Positions 42,065 through 50,968 of a stretch of 64,000 bases of DNA are shown in pieces. The stretch is from Gammaproteobacteria bacterium CG_4_10_14_0_2_um_filter_38_22 (GTDB taxonomy: Bacteria; Pseudomonadota; Gammaproteobacteria; Coxiellales; Coxiellaceae). How positions within the stretch are numbered: the stretch's first letter is position 1; every line of letters starts with the position of its first letter. The translations under genes were made by a program, and so were the position numbers. The stretch spans positions 1-64,000 of the forward strand of contig PFPT01000004.1 of NCBI GenBank assembly GCA_002793195.1, given 5' to 3'. The notes under the pieces were generated by a model. The model worked only from the letters and a program-made list of their open reading frames with translations, was not told the DNA's origin and made no database searches.

Positions 42065-42532
42065 TCACCATCGATGAAATGCTGGATGTGTTTCATCAAC
42101 CGCAACAAATATACCTGTACACGTATCGCATAATTGATCATTTGCAAACAATTCGCCATACACGGTGATTTTGTTTTTCTCAATGGATTTTAAGACAGCG
42201 ATTAATGTTAATGCTGTGTTCATCGGTGTTGGGCGTTTTAATTGAACATGATATTCGGCCGTTACTGTGCATGGCGGCACAGTGAATTGATTGTCTCGCA
42301 TAAAAAAATAACTGGCTGCCCAATTACAATGGCAATCTAGCAGTGTGCCAATAATCCCGCCATTTAACACATTCGGAAATGCATGATGAAATGGCTGTGG
42401 CGTAAAATGTGCAATCACTTGCTCACCTTCCACAAAACTTTTTATCTGTAACCCTTGCTGATTTGCTGGACCGCAACCAAAACAAATACTTGTTGATGCA
42501 AATTGATCCTGCAATGCTTTTTTCTCACTCAC
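42065..42532 (-). CDS. PaaI-family hotdog-fold thioesterase
   Basis: Probable acyl-CoA thioesterase of about 155 residues. The hotdog motif is clear: FPNVLNGGIIGTLLDCHCNWAA (shown in part) contains the NGG and acidic residues expected at the active site, followed by VTAEYHVQLKRPTPMN. The N-terminus carries the CFGCGPANQQGLQIK cysteine motif typical of one PaaI subfamily. The GTG at 42532 is best supported by AAGGA eight bases upstream; a TTG at 42538 is too close to it. Confidence 0.75.
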   Translation of the reverse strand: MSEKKALQDQFASTSICFGCGPANQQGLQIKSFVEGEQVIAHFTPQPFHHAFPNVLNGGIIGTLLDCHCNWAASYFFMRDNQFTVPPCTVTAEYHVQLKRPTPMNTALTLIAVLKSIEKNKITVYGELFANDQLCDTCTGIFVAVDETHPAFHRW

Positions 42533-42553
42533 AGCCAAATTCCTTAAATATTT

Positions 42554-42967
42554 TTAAAAATAACCCATTTTTATACACCGCCTCAATTCGCGATACACCG
42601 CAATAGAAAATTGATCTGAAAATAGCACGATACTTTTTTTGTGTTTTGATGACAATAACTGAAAATGTAAAATCATGATATGACGAAACATCACGCTGTC
42701 TCCCAACAGCGTAGCGCGCACCACTTGATCATGCGACAAGTATAAAATCCATTCGCGCTCTTTTGAAAACAGGAGTGCGCATATGGTTGAACGCGCATAA
42801 AAAAGAGAATATGCAGTTAAAACAAGCACGCTGATCAACAGCATAAAAAACAACCACCCGGAAAAAGAAATCCAAATACAGATTAATGCAAAAATAAACA
42901 GCAGCATCACATTCAAAAAAAAGAGAAGGGATGCTGACGGTTGAAATAATTTTATATATTGACCCAT
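42554..42967 (-). CDS. YgfX/CptA-like membrane protein
   Basis: A 137-residue inner-membrane protein with two helices near residues 12-35 and 38-58, followed by a small beta-rich cytosolic domain ending in YRELRRCIKMG. The two helices, the ISFSGW segment, and the closing Arg-rich ELRR motif resemble YgfX (CptA), a partner of the flavinylation factor SdhE. No sdhE gene is adjacent. It lies 21 bases upstream of the thioesterase gene on the same strand. Confidence 0.5.
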   Translation of the reverse strand: MGQYIKLFQPSASLLFFLNVMLLFIFALICIWISFSGWLFFMLLISVLVLTAYSLFYARSTICALLFSKEREWILYLSHDQVVRATLLGDSVMFRHIMILHFQLLSSKHKKSIVLFSDQFSIAVYRELRRCIKMGYF

Positions 42968-43095
42968 GCATCAAAAGTGTACACAAGATTGACAGATGAA
43001 CAATACAGTAATGCATAAAGTCTGATCTAGGAGCACTCGCTCCCCCCATTATATTTTGTTATGATTCGTCGACTCAAATGGAAATGGAATATTTT

Positions 43096-44997
43096 ATGTC
43101 ACCACATCCTGCAAAAATCATTTACCTTGATGGAACACGTTTATATCGCGCTATCGTTGCTGGTATTCGCCAAGTCATTTCAAAACAAGAGCATTTGAAT
43201 AACATTAACGTATTTCCTGTCCCTGATCGTGATACGGGCACCAACATGGCGCTCACACTAAGCGCAATCTTGGAAGGTGCTTACTCGCATCACAATGCAC
43301 ATATCCATGAATTATTAAACACGGTTGCGGATTCTGCATTAAATGGCGCACGCGGTAATTCAGGTGCTATTTTAGCGCAATTTTTTCAAGGATTAAGCGA
43401 AGGCGCTAAAACAGTTGATAAAGAAATGACAACTAAAAATTTTGTTGCCGCAATTGCAACCGCTGTGAACTTTGCGCACAAAGCATTATCTCAACGCAAA
43501 GAAGGCACCATCCTCACCATCATGCGTGATTTTTCGGATGAAATTACACATCAACAGTTGGCCAATAACGAATTAGATTTTGTTACTTTATTATCCTCAG
43601 GTATTGAGCGCGCTCAAAAATCACTGCAACACACCATTCAGCAACTCAAAGAATTAAAAAAAGCAGGTGTTGTGGATGCGGGCGCACAAGGCTTTGTTGA
43701 ATTTCTCAATGGGATTTATTATTTTGTCCTGAATGGCTCAATCAAAAAACTACATGATGAGCTAGCAGAAATAACGGTTATTCAACCAATCGATGACACA
43801 CCTCACGAAATCGATGAACGTTATCGTTTCTGCACAGAATGCTTAATTAATAAAAAAGATTTACGCAATATTGATCAAGATGAATTGCGCCAAATCCTCG
43901 ACGAATTGGGCAATAGTTTAATTATCGCAGGATCACAATCTAAAACAAAAATTCACATTCACACCAACAACCCTTCAAATGTGTTTGAAGTATGCCGACA
44001 ATATGGTGATGTGTCCGGCGAAAAAGCAGATGACATGATCAAGCAACAAAAATCATTTGCCAATCGGAAAACACGCGTCGCGATACTCACTGACTCGGCT
44101 GCCGACCTACCCCCAGAAATTATTTCACAAATGCATATTCATGTTGTACCGCTTGTTATTAATTTCGGACAACACACTTTTCTTGATAAAATTTCAATCA
44201 CGCCAGAAGAATTTCATCAAGCATTAAAAAACAAAGCCATTCACCCCACTACATCACAACCCAGCTTTGGAGATTTTCACAGACAATATCAATATCTCGC
44301 TACGCACTTTGATGCAATTATTGCGCTACATATTCCTCGATCCATTAGCGGGACTGTATCCGCTTCTGAAAAAGCAGCAGAAAAAATTAACGGCGAAACA
44401 AAAATTACAGTAATAGATACAATTAATGTATCATCAGCACAAGGCTTGATTGTGTTATATGCAGCAGAAGCATCGCAAGCTGGTCATACTCATGACGATA
44501 TCGTTAGCATGACAAAAGAAATGATTTCAAAAACAGACTATTTTGCAGCCATTACACAACTTGATTTTCTGGTGCGCGGCGGTAGATTATCCCTTAAATT
44601 AAAAAAAATAATGGATTTTTTTAAAATTTCTCCGCTTGCCACCATTACAAAAAATGGCACTGTCAAACCACACCGCTTAATATGGGGCAGAAAAAACTTA
44701 TCTGGTAAATTATTTTGTTTTACCAAAAAAAAGCTGGATCGTGATAAAAAATATCGTCTATCCATCGTACATACTGATTTAGAAAATGAAGCACAGCAAT
44801 TGGCTACATTACTCAAACAGCATTTTTCAGATCAAATTGATCAGCTGTTTGTGCTACCGTGTTGCGCCAGCTTGGCTGTACATGCAGGACCTAATGCATT
44901 AGGTATTGCCATTCAAGAATACACGCCTATTCCATCCGTTATTACAACCATCAATTCAACAACAAAAGAAAAAGAAAATTATGCTACAGTTGAGTGA
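43096..44997 (+). CDS. fused fatty-acid kinase-like DAK2 and DegV (FakA-FakB) protein
   Basis: A single chain that joins the kinase and the fatty-acid carrier of the FakAB system. The N-terminal DAK2 domain has NVFPVPDRDTGTNMALTL and GARGNSGAILAQFFQG; the middle FakA domain has RFCTECLINKKDLR and IHIHTNNPSNVFE; from about residue 340 a DegV domain follows with AILTDSAADLPPEI and LHIPRSISGTVSA. The FakA C-terminal domain is missing, replaced by DegV. It may phosphorylate exogenous fatty acids. The start could be 43078; I chose 43096 for a GGA upstream and an extended -10 at 43060-43065. Confidence 0.8.
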   Translation: MSPHPAKIIYLDGTRLYRAIVAGIRQVISKQEHLNNINVFPVPDRDTGTNMALTLSAILEGAYSHHNAHIHELLNTVADSALNGARGNSGAILAQFFQGLSEGAKTVDKEMTTKNFVAAIATAVNFAHKALSQRKEGTILTIMRDFSDEITHQQLANNELDFVTLLSSGIERAQKSLQHTIQQLKELKKAGVVDAGAQGFVEFLNGIYYFVLNGSIKKLHDELAEITVIQPIDDTPHEIDERYRFCTECLINKKDLRNIDQDELRQILDELGNSLIIAGSQSKTKIHIHTNNPSNVFEVCRQYGDVSGEKADDMIKQQKSFANRKTRVAILTDSAADLPPEIISQMHIHVVPLVINFGQHTFLDKISITPEEFHQALKNKAIHPTTSQPSFGDFHRQYQYLATHFDAIIALHIPRSISGTVSASEKAAEKINGETKITVIDTINVSSAQGLIVLYAAEASQAGHTHDDIVSMTKEMISKTDYFAAITQLDFLVRGGRLSLKLKKIMDFFKISPLATITKNGTVKPHRLIWGRKNLSGKLFCFTKKKLDRDKKYRLSIVHTDLENEAQQLATLLKQHFSDQIDQLFVLPCCASLAVHAGPNALGIAIQEYTPIPSVITTINSTTKEKENYATVE

Positions 44998-46798
44998 CAT
45001 CACATTACGCCGCGGCACCAAAGTATTATTGGAAGAAACATCACTTCGCTTAGATGTGGGATATAAAGCTGGATTAATTGGTAAAAATGGCGCAGGCAAA
45101 ACCTCATTATTAAAATTGATCATGCATGAACTGCAAGAAGATCACGGTAAGATTTTTCTACCCAATGCATGGCAAATTGCACATTTATCACAAGAACTAC
45201 CCGAAACAAAAGAAACTGCTTTTGCATTTGTACGTGCCGGCGATATTGCATGGGTCACCCTACAAGCAAAAATAACAGAAGCAGAACAAAAAAATGATGG
45301 GATGGCCATCGGTAACTTGCTTGCAGAATTAGAAAGCATTGATGGTTACCGCATTGACTCACGTGTTGCCATTGTTTTAAAAGGATTGGGGTTTTCAGAT
45401 GCGGAACTAGAAAGACCCGTTAAATCTTTTTCAGGTGGCTGGCAGATGCGTTTACAGCTAGCACGTGTATTAATGTCACGCGCTGATTTATTATTACTCG
45501 ATGAACCAACAAACCATTTGGATTTTGAAACAATCGCATGGCTTACACAATGGGCAAGAGAATACAAAGGCACCTGCATGATCATTTCACATGATCGTTA
45601 TTTTTTAGATGAAGTAACAACACACACCATTCAATTGGCCAATCAAAAATTGAAATTATTTCAAGGTAATTATTCTTCATTTGCAAGACAATTTGAAGAA
45701 GCGCTCATGCTCCAAGAAAAAATGAATACCAAGATTTTAAAAAAACGAGCACATTTACAGAAATTCATTGATCGATTTGGCGCAAAAGCATCAAAAGCCA
45801 AACAAGCACAAAGCCGAGCAAAAGCGTTAGAAAAATTAAGCGTTTCTGCCGATTGGCAAGAAGATGACAACCATATTTCCTTTGAATTTTTTGAACCGAA
45901 ATCAACAGGCTACCCCACCATTTCGATTCGCGCTGACTTTGGCTATCAAGACAAAGTGATTTTGCATGATGTCAGCTTAAATTTAGCAGAAGGCGATCGA
46001 ATTGGCGTCATTGGTATCAATGGCAGTGGGAAATCCACCTTATTAAAATCCATCGCACGACAAATTCACCCTATCAAAGGCGAAATGAATTTTCATCCGC
46101 AAACCAACATTGGTTATTTTTCACAAGATCAAGTTGATATGTTGCATTTAGATGAAACACCGCTTGATCATTTTAAAACACTATTTCCAGAAGTATCCGA
46201 ATCCGCAGCACGTGGATTTTTAGGACGCTTTGGTTTTAGCAGTGATCGTGTATTTCAGCAAGTTGATTTATTTTCTGGCGGTGAAAAGGCACGCTTGGCA
46301 TTGGCTTTATTAATTTGGAAAAAACCAAATGTATTATTACTTGATGAACCAACCAATCATTTAGATATGCATATTCGTGAAGCATTAATTATTGCATTAG
46401 AAAGCTTTACTGGCGCATTACTATTGGTATCGCATGATCGTTATTTTATTGAATGTTCTGTAGATAGCCTATGGTTAGTTAATCAGGGAACGGTCAGTGT
46501 TTATGATGGCACGCTTGCTGATTATGAGGTTTCACAACTCGCAACCCATCCAACACATGCACATACTAAAAAAATGACCACTAAAGTCATCAACAAAGAT
46601 GCTAAAAAAATCATTCAACAAATTGAACGAGACATTGTAGCTCTCGAAAATAAAATGCAAAAAATTGAAAAAGAATTGGCTGATCCCGCATTATATGAAA
46701 AAAACAATGCTGATAAATTAAAACAATTATCACAACAGCAAGCACAGCTGAAAAAAGAAATTGAAACGAAAGAAAAAGAATGGATGGCATTAACTTAA
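44981..46798 (+). CDS. yheS: ABC-F family ATPase YheS
   Basis: Soluble ABC-F protein with two ATPase domains and no membrane helices; family members act on the ribosome. Domain 1 has Walker A GKNGAGKTS, signature FSGGWQMRL, and LLLLDEPTNHLD; the linker has IDRFGAKASKAKQAQSR; domain 2 has Walker A GINGSGKST, signature FSGGEKARLAL and LLLLDEPTNHLD; a coiled coil (IIQQIERDIVALENKMQ) ends the protein. The ERPVKSFSGGW and KATKAKQAQSR-like stretches match YheS better than Uup. The ATG overlaps the end of the upstream gene by 17 bases. Confidence 0.88.
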   Translation: MLQLSDITLRRGTKVLLEETSLRLDVGYKAGLIGKNGAGKTSLLKLIMHELQEDHGKIFLPNAWQIAHLSQELPETKETAFAFVRAGDIAWVTLQAKITEAEQKNDGMAIGNLLAELESIDGYRIDSRVAIVLKGLGFSDAELERPVKSFSGGWQMRLQLARVLMSRADLLLLDEPTNHLDFETIAWLTQWAREYKGTCMIISHDRYFLDEVTTHTIQLANQKLKLFQGNYSSFARQFEEALMLQEKMNTKILKKRAHLQKFIDRFGAKASKAKQAQSRAKALEKLSVSADWQEDDNHISFEFFEPKSTGYPTISIRADFGYQDKVILHDVSLNLAEGDRIGVIGINGSGKSTLLKSIARQIHPIKGEMNFHPQTNIGYFSQDQVDMLHLDETPLDHFKTLFPEVSESAARGFLGRFGFSSDRVFQQVDLFSGGEKARLALALLIWKKPNVLLLDEPTNHLDMHIREALIIALESFTGALLLVSHDRYFIECSVDSLWLVNQGTVSVYDGTLADYEVSQLATHPTHAHTKKMTTKVINKDAKKIIQQIERDIVALENKMQKIEKELADPALYEKNNADKLKQLSQQQAQLKKEIETKEKEWMALT

Positions 46799-46827
46799 AA
46801 AAATGAATGCCTTTTGCGAGAGCGTAT

Positions 46828-47412
46828 ATGAAAATTATTTGCATCGGTAGAAATTATCAAGAACACGCGCGTGAATTAAATAATGCGATTCCAACTGAGC
46901 CTGTTATTTTTTTAAAACCCGAAACAGCACTTTTAACAAATAATCGGCCATTTATCTATCCGAGCTTCTCAAAAAATATCCATCATGAAATTGAAGTGGT
47001 ATTAAAAATAGATAAAACAGGAAAAAATTTTAATGCTATTGGTATTGGCATTGATTTTACTGCGCGCGATATTCAAGATCACTGCAAAAAAAATGGGTTG
47101 CCATGGGAAAAAGCGAAAGCGTTTGACCATTCCGCTGTGATCAGTAATTTTATTTCAAAGGAAAAATTTCAAGACTTAAGTCATCTTCATTTTTCACTCG
47201 ACATTAACGGCAAAAAAGTACAAAGCGGTAACACAGCCGATATGATTTTTTCTTTTGAAACATTACTGAAAGCAATATCACGTTACTTTACGCTTCAAGA
47301 AAATGATTTGATTTTTACGGGCACGCCAGCTGGCGTAGGCGCAGTACATCATGGCGATACATTAACAGGTTACCTTGAAAGTCAGGCGATACTGCATTTT
47401 GTTATTCAATAA
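46828..47412 (+). CDS. fumarylacetoacetate hydrolase family protein
   Basis: A 194-residue FAH-fold enzyme, close in size to the YcgM/fumarylpyruvate hydrolase group. It begins CIGRNYQEHARELNN; metal-binding residues are in HHEIEVVL (HxE-E type), DFTARDIQ, and IFTGTPAGVGAVHHGD near the C-terminus. It may hydrolyse or decarboxylate an acylpyruvate. GAG lies before the ATG. It follows yheS with 29 bases between and may share its transcript. Confidence 0.85.
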   Translation: MKIICIGRNYQEHARELNNAIPTEPVIFLKPETALLTNNRPFIYPSFSKNIHHEIEVVLKIDKTGKNFNAIGIGIDFTARDIQDHCKKNGLPWEKAKAFDHSAVISNFISKEKFQDLSHLHFSLDINGKKVQSGNTADMIFSFETLLKAISRYFTLQENDLIFTGTPAGVGAVHHGDTLTGYLESQAILHFVIQ

Positions 47413-47567
47413 AAATGACTAGCCATGTGTTCATCAAGTCGAACTGAGATTCACCAAGATCAAAAGATCCTATCGATTTACGCTTTGCCATGGATTATCA
47501 TAAACATCAGCAACAACGCTACTTGCTGGTGGGTTGTATATCATATTTAATTTGGAGATAAACTGAA

Positions 47568-47714
47568 ATGAAACACTTAAAACTACTATCAACTTGCATT
47601 GTTATATCATTAGCGGTTGTGCTTACCGGCTGCCACACTGTGTACGGTGTAGGACAGGATCTTCAAGAAGGCGGTAAAACATTATCTAAATCAGCAGAAA
47701 AACATGGGGGCTAA
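47568..47714 (+). CDS. entericidin-type small lipoprotein
   Basis: A 48-residue lipoprotein: signal MKHLKLLSTCIVISLAVV, lipobox VLTGC, then HTVYGVGQDLQEGGKTLSKS. The motif GVGxDxxxGGxxxxxxA is that of entericidin A/B (EcnA/EcnB), where EcnB is a stationary-phase toxin lipoprotein and EcnA an antidote; only one gene is present here. GGAG lies nine bases before the ATG. A 12-bp stem-loop follows. Confidence 0.85.
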   Translation: MKHLKLLSTCIVISLAVVLTGCHTVYGVGQDLQEGGKTLSKSAEKHGG

Positions 47715-47734
47715 CTGATTATACTTTTGAAGCT

Positions 47735-47768
47735 TACCAAGACTGACAACATGATATCAGTCTTGGTA
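47735..47768. terminator. bidirectional 12-bp stem-loop
   Basis: TACCAAGACTGA (47735-47746) and TCAGTCTTGGTA (47757-47768) form a perfect stem with a 10-base loop between the convergent entericidin gene and the membrane protein gene. No U tract follows on either strand, so it may act by stabilising 3' ends or with Rho. Confidence 0.55.
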
Positions 47769-47784
47769 GGGATAACCGTGTTTC

Positions 47785-48312
47785 TCAAGATTTATCTTCG
47801 GTTAACTCAACTGATTTTCCAACACGAAATTCATTTAAATAACAAATCAATCTACCAATAAACAACCCAGTAATAATGCCTGAAACAGATAACATGATAA
47901 ATTCAAAATGGGTGTTGTGCACAACAGTAGGATCCATAGACATCGCATATCCGAAATAGTATTTCGAAACAAAAATAGCCAAAACTAAAATTAACGTAAT
48001 CCAATTTCCTGGCAATTCAATTAAATACTTTTTCTTATCAACCCTAAATACATAATTTCGCACCAAGACATAGCCAAAAAACGTGCCCAATAAAATACTG
48101 GCAAACCAAACTTCAACAACAGCAGCGGTCACCTGAAATGACACGATCATAGTATGAATAGACAGCACTGTGAAAATTAACGGTAAAATAACCAGCTTTT
48201 TCAATGGCACAACACTTGTTTTCGATGCGCCAATCCCCAGCTTAATCAAATAAAAAAATAATAAGTATACCCACCAAGGCGTTTGCTCTAAAAAAGCAGT
48301 GATTGTGCTCAT
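47785..48312 (-). CDS. conserved membrane protein, DUF6622-like
   Basis: A protein of about 175 residues with five hydrophobic helices. It begins MSTITAFLEQTPWWVY and has LIKLGIGASKTSVVPLKKL, a pattern I associate with a small uncharacterised membrane family (DUF6622-like); this name is from memory. A G-rich ribosome site (GGGGGG) lies before adjacent ATGs at 48315 and 48312; an ATG at 48333 is less likely. A good promoter sits about 95 bases upstream. Confidence 0.6.
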   Translation of the reverse strand: MSTITAFLEQTPWWVYLLFFYLIKLGIGASKTSVVPLKKLVILPLIFTVLSIHTMIVSFQVTAAVVEVWFASILLGTFFGYVLVRNYVFRVDKKKYLIELPGNWITLILVLAIFVSKYYFGYAMSMDPTVVHNTHFEFIMLSVSGIITGLFIGRLICYLNEFRVGKSVELTEDKS

Positions 48313-48406
48313 CATCAACCCCCCCCATTTCATTTTATGAAAATTATTTTTACACTATCACATTTCAGTCACTTCATGACAGGCTATGGTTTTTTTATTT
48401 TCCAAT

Positions 48407-48434
48407 ATTATAGTGCATTTTTAATATGAATCAA
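48407..48434 (-). promoter_or_regulatory. predicted promoter of the membrane protein gene
   Basis: On the minus strand TTGATT (48434-48429) and TATAAT (48412-48407) are 16 bases apart, upstream of the start at 48312. Confidence 0.55.
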
Positions 48435-48483
48435 TCTTTTTTATGAGCATTTTTCAAAATCAAAAATAAATAAGTGTGATTTC

Positions 48484-48501
48484 ATCCAATGGTGATTGGA
48501 T
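48484..48501 (-). terminator. hairpin downstream of tRNA-Glu
   Basis: ATCCAAT and ATTGGAT pair over 7 bp with a 4-base loop, about 20 bases beyond the 3' end of the tRNA. It may end the tRNA transcript, though the following sequence has no clean U run. Confidence 0.35.
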
Positions 48502-48519
48502 AAATAGAAAGTAATGATG

Positions 48520-48592
48520 CGTCCCCGACGGGAGTCGAACCCGTGTTCTTACCGTGAAAGGGTAGTGTCCTAGGCCTCTAGACGACGGGGAC
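48520..48592 (-). tRNA. tRNA-Glu (anticodon TTC)
   Basis: The minus strand gives a complete cloverleaf: acceptor GTCCCCG, D-arm GTCTAGAGGCCTAGGAC, anticodon loop CTTTCAC with anticodon TTC, T-arm ACGGGTTCGACTCCCGT (shown in part) and closing CGGGGAC, with discriminator G. CCA is not encoded; CAT follows the discriminator. The outer pair of the anticodon stem (27-43) is C-A. It lies just downstream of gltX, the synthetase that charges it, on the same strand. Confidence 0.95.
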
Positions 48593-48692
48593 AATCGATC
48601 AAGCTTGCGCTTAAATGAAGACGAGATTCTAGTGATCAATGTCGGCGAAGTCAAGCAAAAAACACATAAAAACCAAGCCGTTTTACACTACC

Positions 48693-50096
48693 TTAATACG
48701 GCGGCTGACCCAGTACATTTTCGATTCTATCTAGCACGGCTTCTTTACCAATCCACTGCAATGTACTATCAATTGATGGCGATACGGTTGAACCTGTTAC
48801 CGCCACACGCAATGGCTGCGCAAGCTGACCCATTTTCACCCCTTGTTCCGCTGCAATTTCCACAATCGCTTGATGCAATGATGCTTTTGTCCATTCCGTC
48901 ATTTTCTCAAAATAATTTTTTGCTGCAAGCAATAAGGGTTTTGCTTCTACAGTTAAGTGTTTTTTAAGCGCCGCCGCATCATATTCAACTTCAGTTTCAA
49001 AAAAATAACGGCTTTTTTCAGCCATTTCTTTTATTGTTTTGACGCGTTCTGCTTGCAACGCAATAATAGCCGCCATTTTGATATCATCATCAACTTGGAT
49101 ATCAAATACACGTAACTGTACTTTCAACAACGCAATGATTTCAACTGGATTTTTTGTTTTTAAGTAATGTTGATTGAGCCAATCTAATTTTTCAAAATTA
49201 AAAGCCGCAGCTGAATTATTCACGTGATTCACATTAAATAGTTTAATCATCTCATCACGTGAGAAAATTTCTTGATCGCCATGCGACCAGCCCAATCGCA
49301 CCAAATAATTCAGCAACGCTTCTGGCAAATAACCATCATCACGAAACTGCATCACGCTCACCGCGCCATGACGCTTTGATAAACGTTTACCATCAGCACC
49401 TAAAATCATTGGCACATGCGCATAACGCGGTGGCACCGCCCCCATTGCCGCCAACATATTTAATTGACGCGGCGTGTTGTTAATATGATCATCACCCCGA
49501 ATCACATCCGTGATTTTCATATCACAATCATCAACGACCACTGTGAAATTATAAGTAGGCACACCATCTGTACGCGCGATAATCAAATCATCCAGTTCAG
49601 CATTTTCAACAGAGATGCTGCCACGAATCATATCGGTAAATGCAACCGTGCCTGTTTTTGGATTTTTAAAGCGAATCACATGCGGTGTTTGATCGTCTTG
49701 CGAGTCACGCTCACGGCAATGCCCATCATATTTAGGCTTTTCACCCTTTTGCATTTGCGTTTCACGTAATTTTTCAAGTCGTTCTTTTGAGCAATAACAA
49801 CGGTACGCATGACCTTCTTTTAGAAATTGCTCCACCACTTCACGATAACGATCAAATCGTTTTGACTGATAAAAAGGGCCTTCATCATGATCCAATCCCA
49901 GCCAACTCATACCATCTAAAATCGCTTGGATTGACGCATCCGTTGAACGCTCCAAATCGGTATCTTCAATACGCAAAATAAATTGACCCTGATGATGCCG
50001 TGCATATAACCACGAAAACAAAGCGGTACGTGCACCACCAACATGCAAATAACCCGTTGGACTCGGTGCAAAACGCGTGCGAATGGAAGATGACAT
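48693..50096 (-). CDS. gltX: glutamyl-tRNA synthetase
   Basis: Charges tRNA-Glu with glutamate. Class I signatures: [18 protein letters not shown] (HIGH-like) and [12 protein letters not shown] (KMSKS-like). Typical binding segments are [25 protein letters not shown] and [14 protein letters not shown]. The ATG at 50096 with AAGGA upstream gives 467 residues (E. coli 471); the longer frame to 50237 is rejected because it runs into the upstream nuclease gene. tRNA-Glu lies about 100 bases downstream. Confidence 0.95.
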   Translation of the reverse strand: MSSSIRTRFAPSPTGYLHVGGARTALFSWLYARHHQGQFILRIEDTDLERSTDASIQAILDGMSWLGLDHDEGPFYQSKRFDRYREVVEQFLKEGHAYRCYCSKERLEKLRETQMQKGEKPKYDGHCRERDSQDDQTPHVIRFKNPKTGTVAFTDMIRGSISVENAELDDLIIARTDGVPTYNFTVVVDDCDMKITDVIRGDDHINNTPRQLNMLAAMGAVPPRYAHVPMILGADGKRLSKRHGAVSVMQFRDDGYLPEALLNYLVRLGWSHGDQEIFSRDEMIKLFNVNHVNNSAAAFNFEKLDWLNQHYLKTKNPVEIIALLKVQLRVFDIQVDDDIKMAAIIALQAERVKTIKEMAEKSRYFFETEVEYDAAALKKHLTVEAKPLLLAAKNYFEKMTEWTKASLHQAIVEIAAEQGVKMGQLAQPLRVAVTGSTVSPSIDSTLQWIGKEAVLDRIENVLGQPPY

Positions 50097-50106
50097 AAAA
50101 AATTCC

Positions 50107-50967
50107 TTATGAAAAAAGCTGATTGAGTATATCCGCCAATCGATCACCCGCCAAGACACACTGTTTTCGCACAATGACTTGGCCTTGCTTAATGTACGTA
50201 TCAAAAGGGACAGTATTAGGCGGCAAAGTATAAGCAAAGCTCACTGCGATCTGATAACTGGCTTGTGCCCATTTTTTTGGTGATTGCACGATCAGTTGTT
50301 TTGCAAAAAACGCGCGCGGATACAGATGCATCCACTGTGTTGCGATTTTTTGTATTTGCCAATAATGATATTGATAATTCCCTGGCGAACTGACGAACAA
50401 CCCCAAACCACGATCCCACAATTGATGTAAATTTTTTGCAATGGATGAATGAATCAAATAAGCATTGCCACCACGATCACCATGCGGAAATAAATGATCA
50501 TACAATGTCACGCAATGCATCGGCTGATGCACATCACCCACAAAATGAATTAAAAAACTCAAGTATTGCCCACGCACATATTTATTTTGAGCAGAGTTTT
50601 TGACTATTTTTTCCGCTTGAGCAATTGCCCATACTACATTGTCAGGATTTAATCTCGGCGGATGAATCCCATTTTCAACCAACGGTAAATTAATATAGTG
50701 CCATGAATTATAACGCGCTGTTTTTCGTTTTAATTGATCAGGCCAAGTTGATGCGCGTGCGAAACGATTATCTGCATAAGATGAATGAAACATCACCATT
50801 GTTAACGCATCAATTTTTGCTTTCGCTATCGGTGTTAATTGATCATAAGCAATTTGCGCAATGATACGATGACCCACAGCATTCCAAGCAAAAACTGAAA
50901 CAGATAGCGATTCCAACATGAGAAAAAAAACCACCGTCACTAAAAATTTTCTCACACGCACACTCAC
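50107..50967 (-). CDS. secreted S1/P1-type zinc nuclease
   Basis: Single-strand nuclease family protein with a signal peptide ending FA, so that the mature chain begins with Trp ([13 protein letters not shown]), whose amino group is a zinc ligand in P1 nuclease. Other zinc motifs are the Asp in RASTWPDQ, the His of [20 protein letters not shown] and GDRGGNAY. All three zinc sites look occupied, so it is probably active in the periplasm or outside. It starts at GTG 50967, one base after the coaA stop (TAATGTG), and is followed 10 bases later by gltX. The host role is unknown; nutrient scavenging is possible. Confidence 0.88.
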   Translation of the reverse strand: MSVRVRKFLVTVVFFLMLESLSVSVFAWNAVGHRIIAQIAYDQLTPIAKAKIDALTMVMFHSSYADNRFARASTWPDQLKRKTARYNSWHYINLPLVENGIHPPRLNPDNVVWAIAQAEKIVKNSAQNKYVRGQYLSFLIHFVGDVHQPMHCVTLYDHLFPHGDRGGNAYLIHSSIAKNLHQLWDRGLGLFVSSPGNYQYHYWQIQKIATQWMHLYPRAFFAKQLIVQSPKKWAQASYQIAVSFAYTLPPNTVPFDTYIKQGQVIVRKQCVLAGDRLADILNQLFS

Positions 50968-50968
50968 A

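Noticed and set aside
44906-44980. N-terminal extension of yheS
   Set aside because: It overlaps the FakAB-like gene and the family starts at the ATG at 44981.
47424-47549. 41-codon plus-strand frame before the entericidin gene
   Set aside because: No ribosome site and an unlikely composition; it probably is leader sequence.
48597-48967. Plus-strand 120-codon frame overlapping the end of gltX
   Set aside because: It lies antisense to the conserved C-terminus of gltX, has no ribosome site, and its protein resembles nothing; it is a shadow frame.
50097-50237. N-terminal extension of gltX by 47 codons
   Set aside because: The extension overlaps the upstream nuclease gene, and the ATG at 50096 has AAGGA and the standard family N-terminus.
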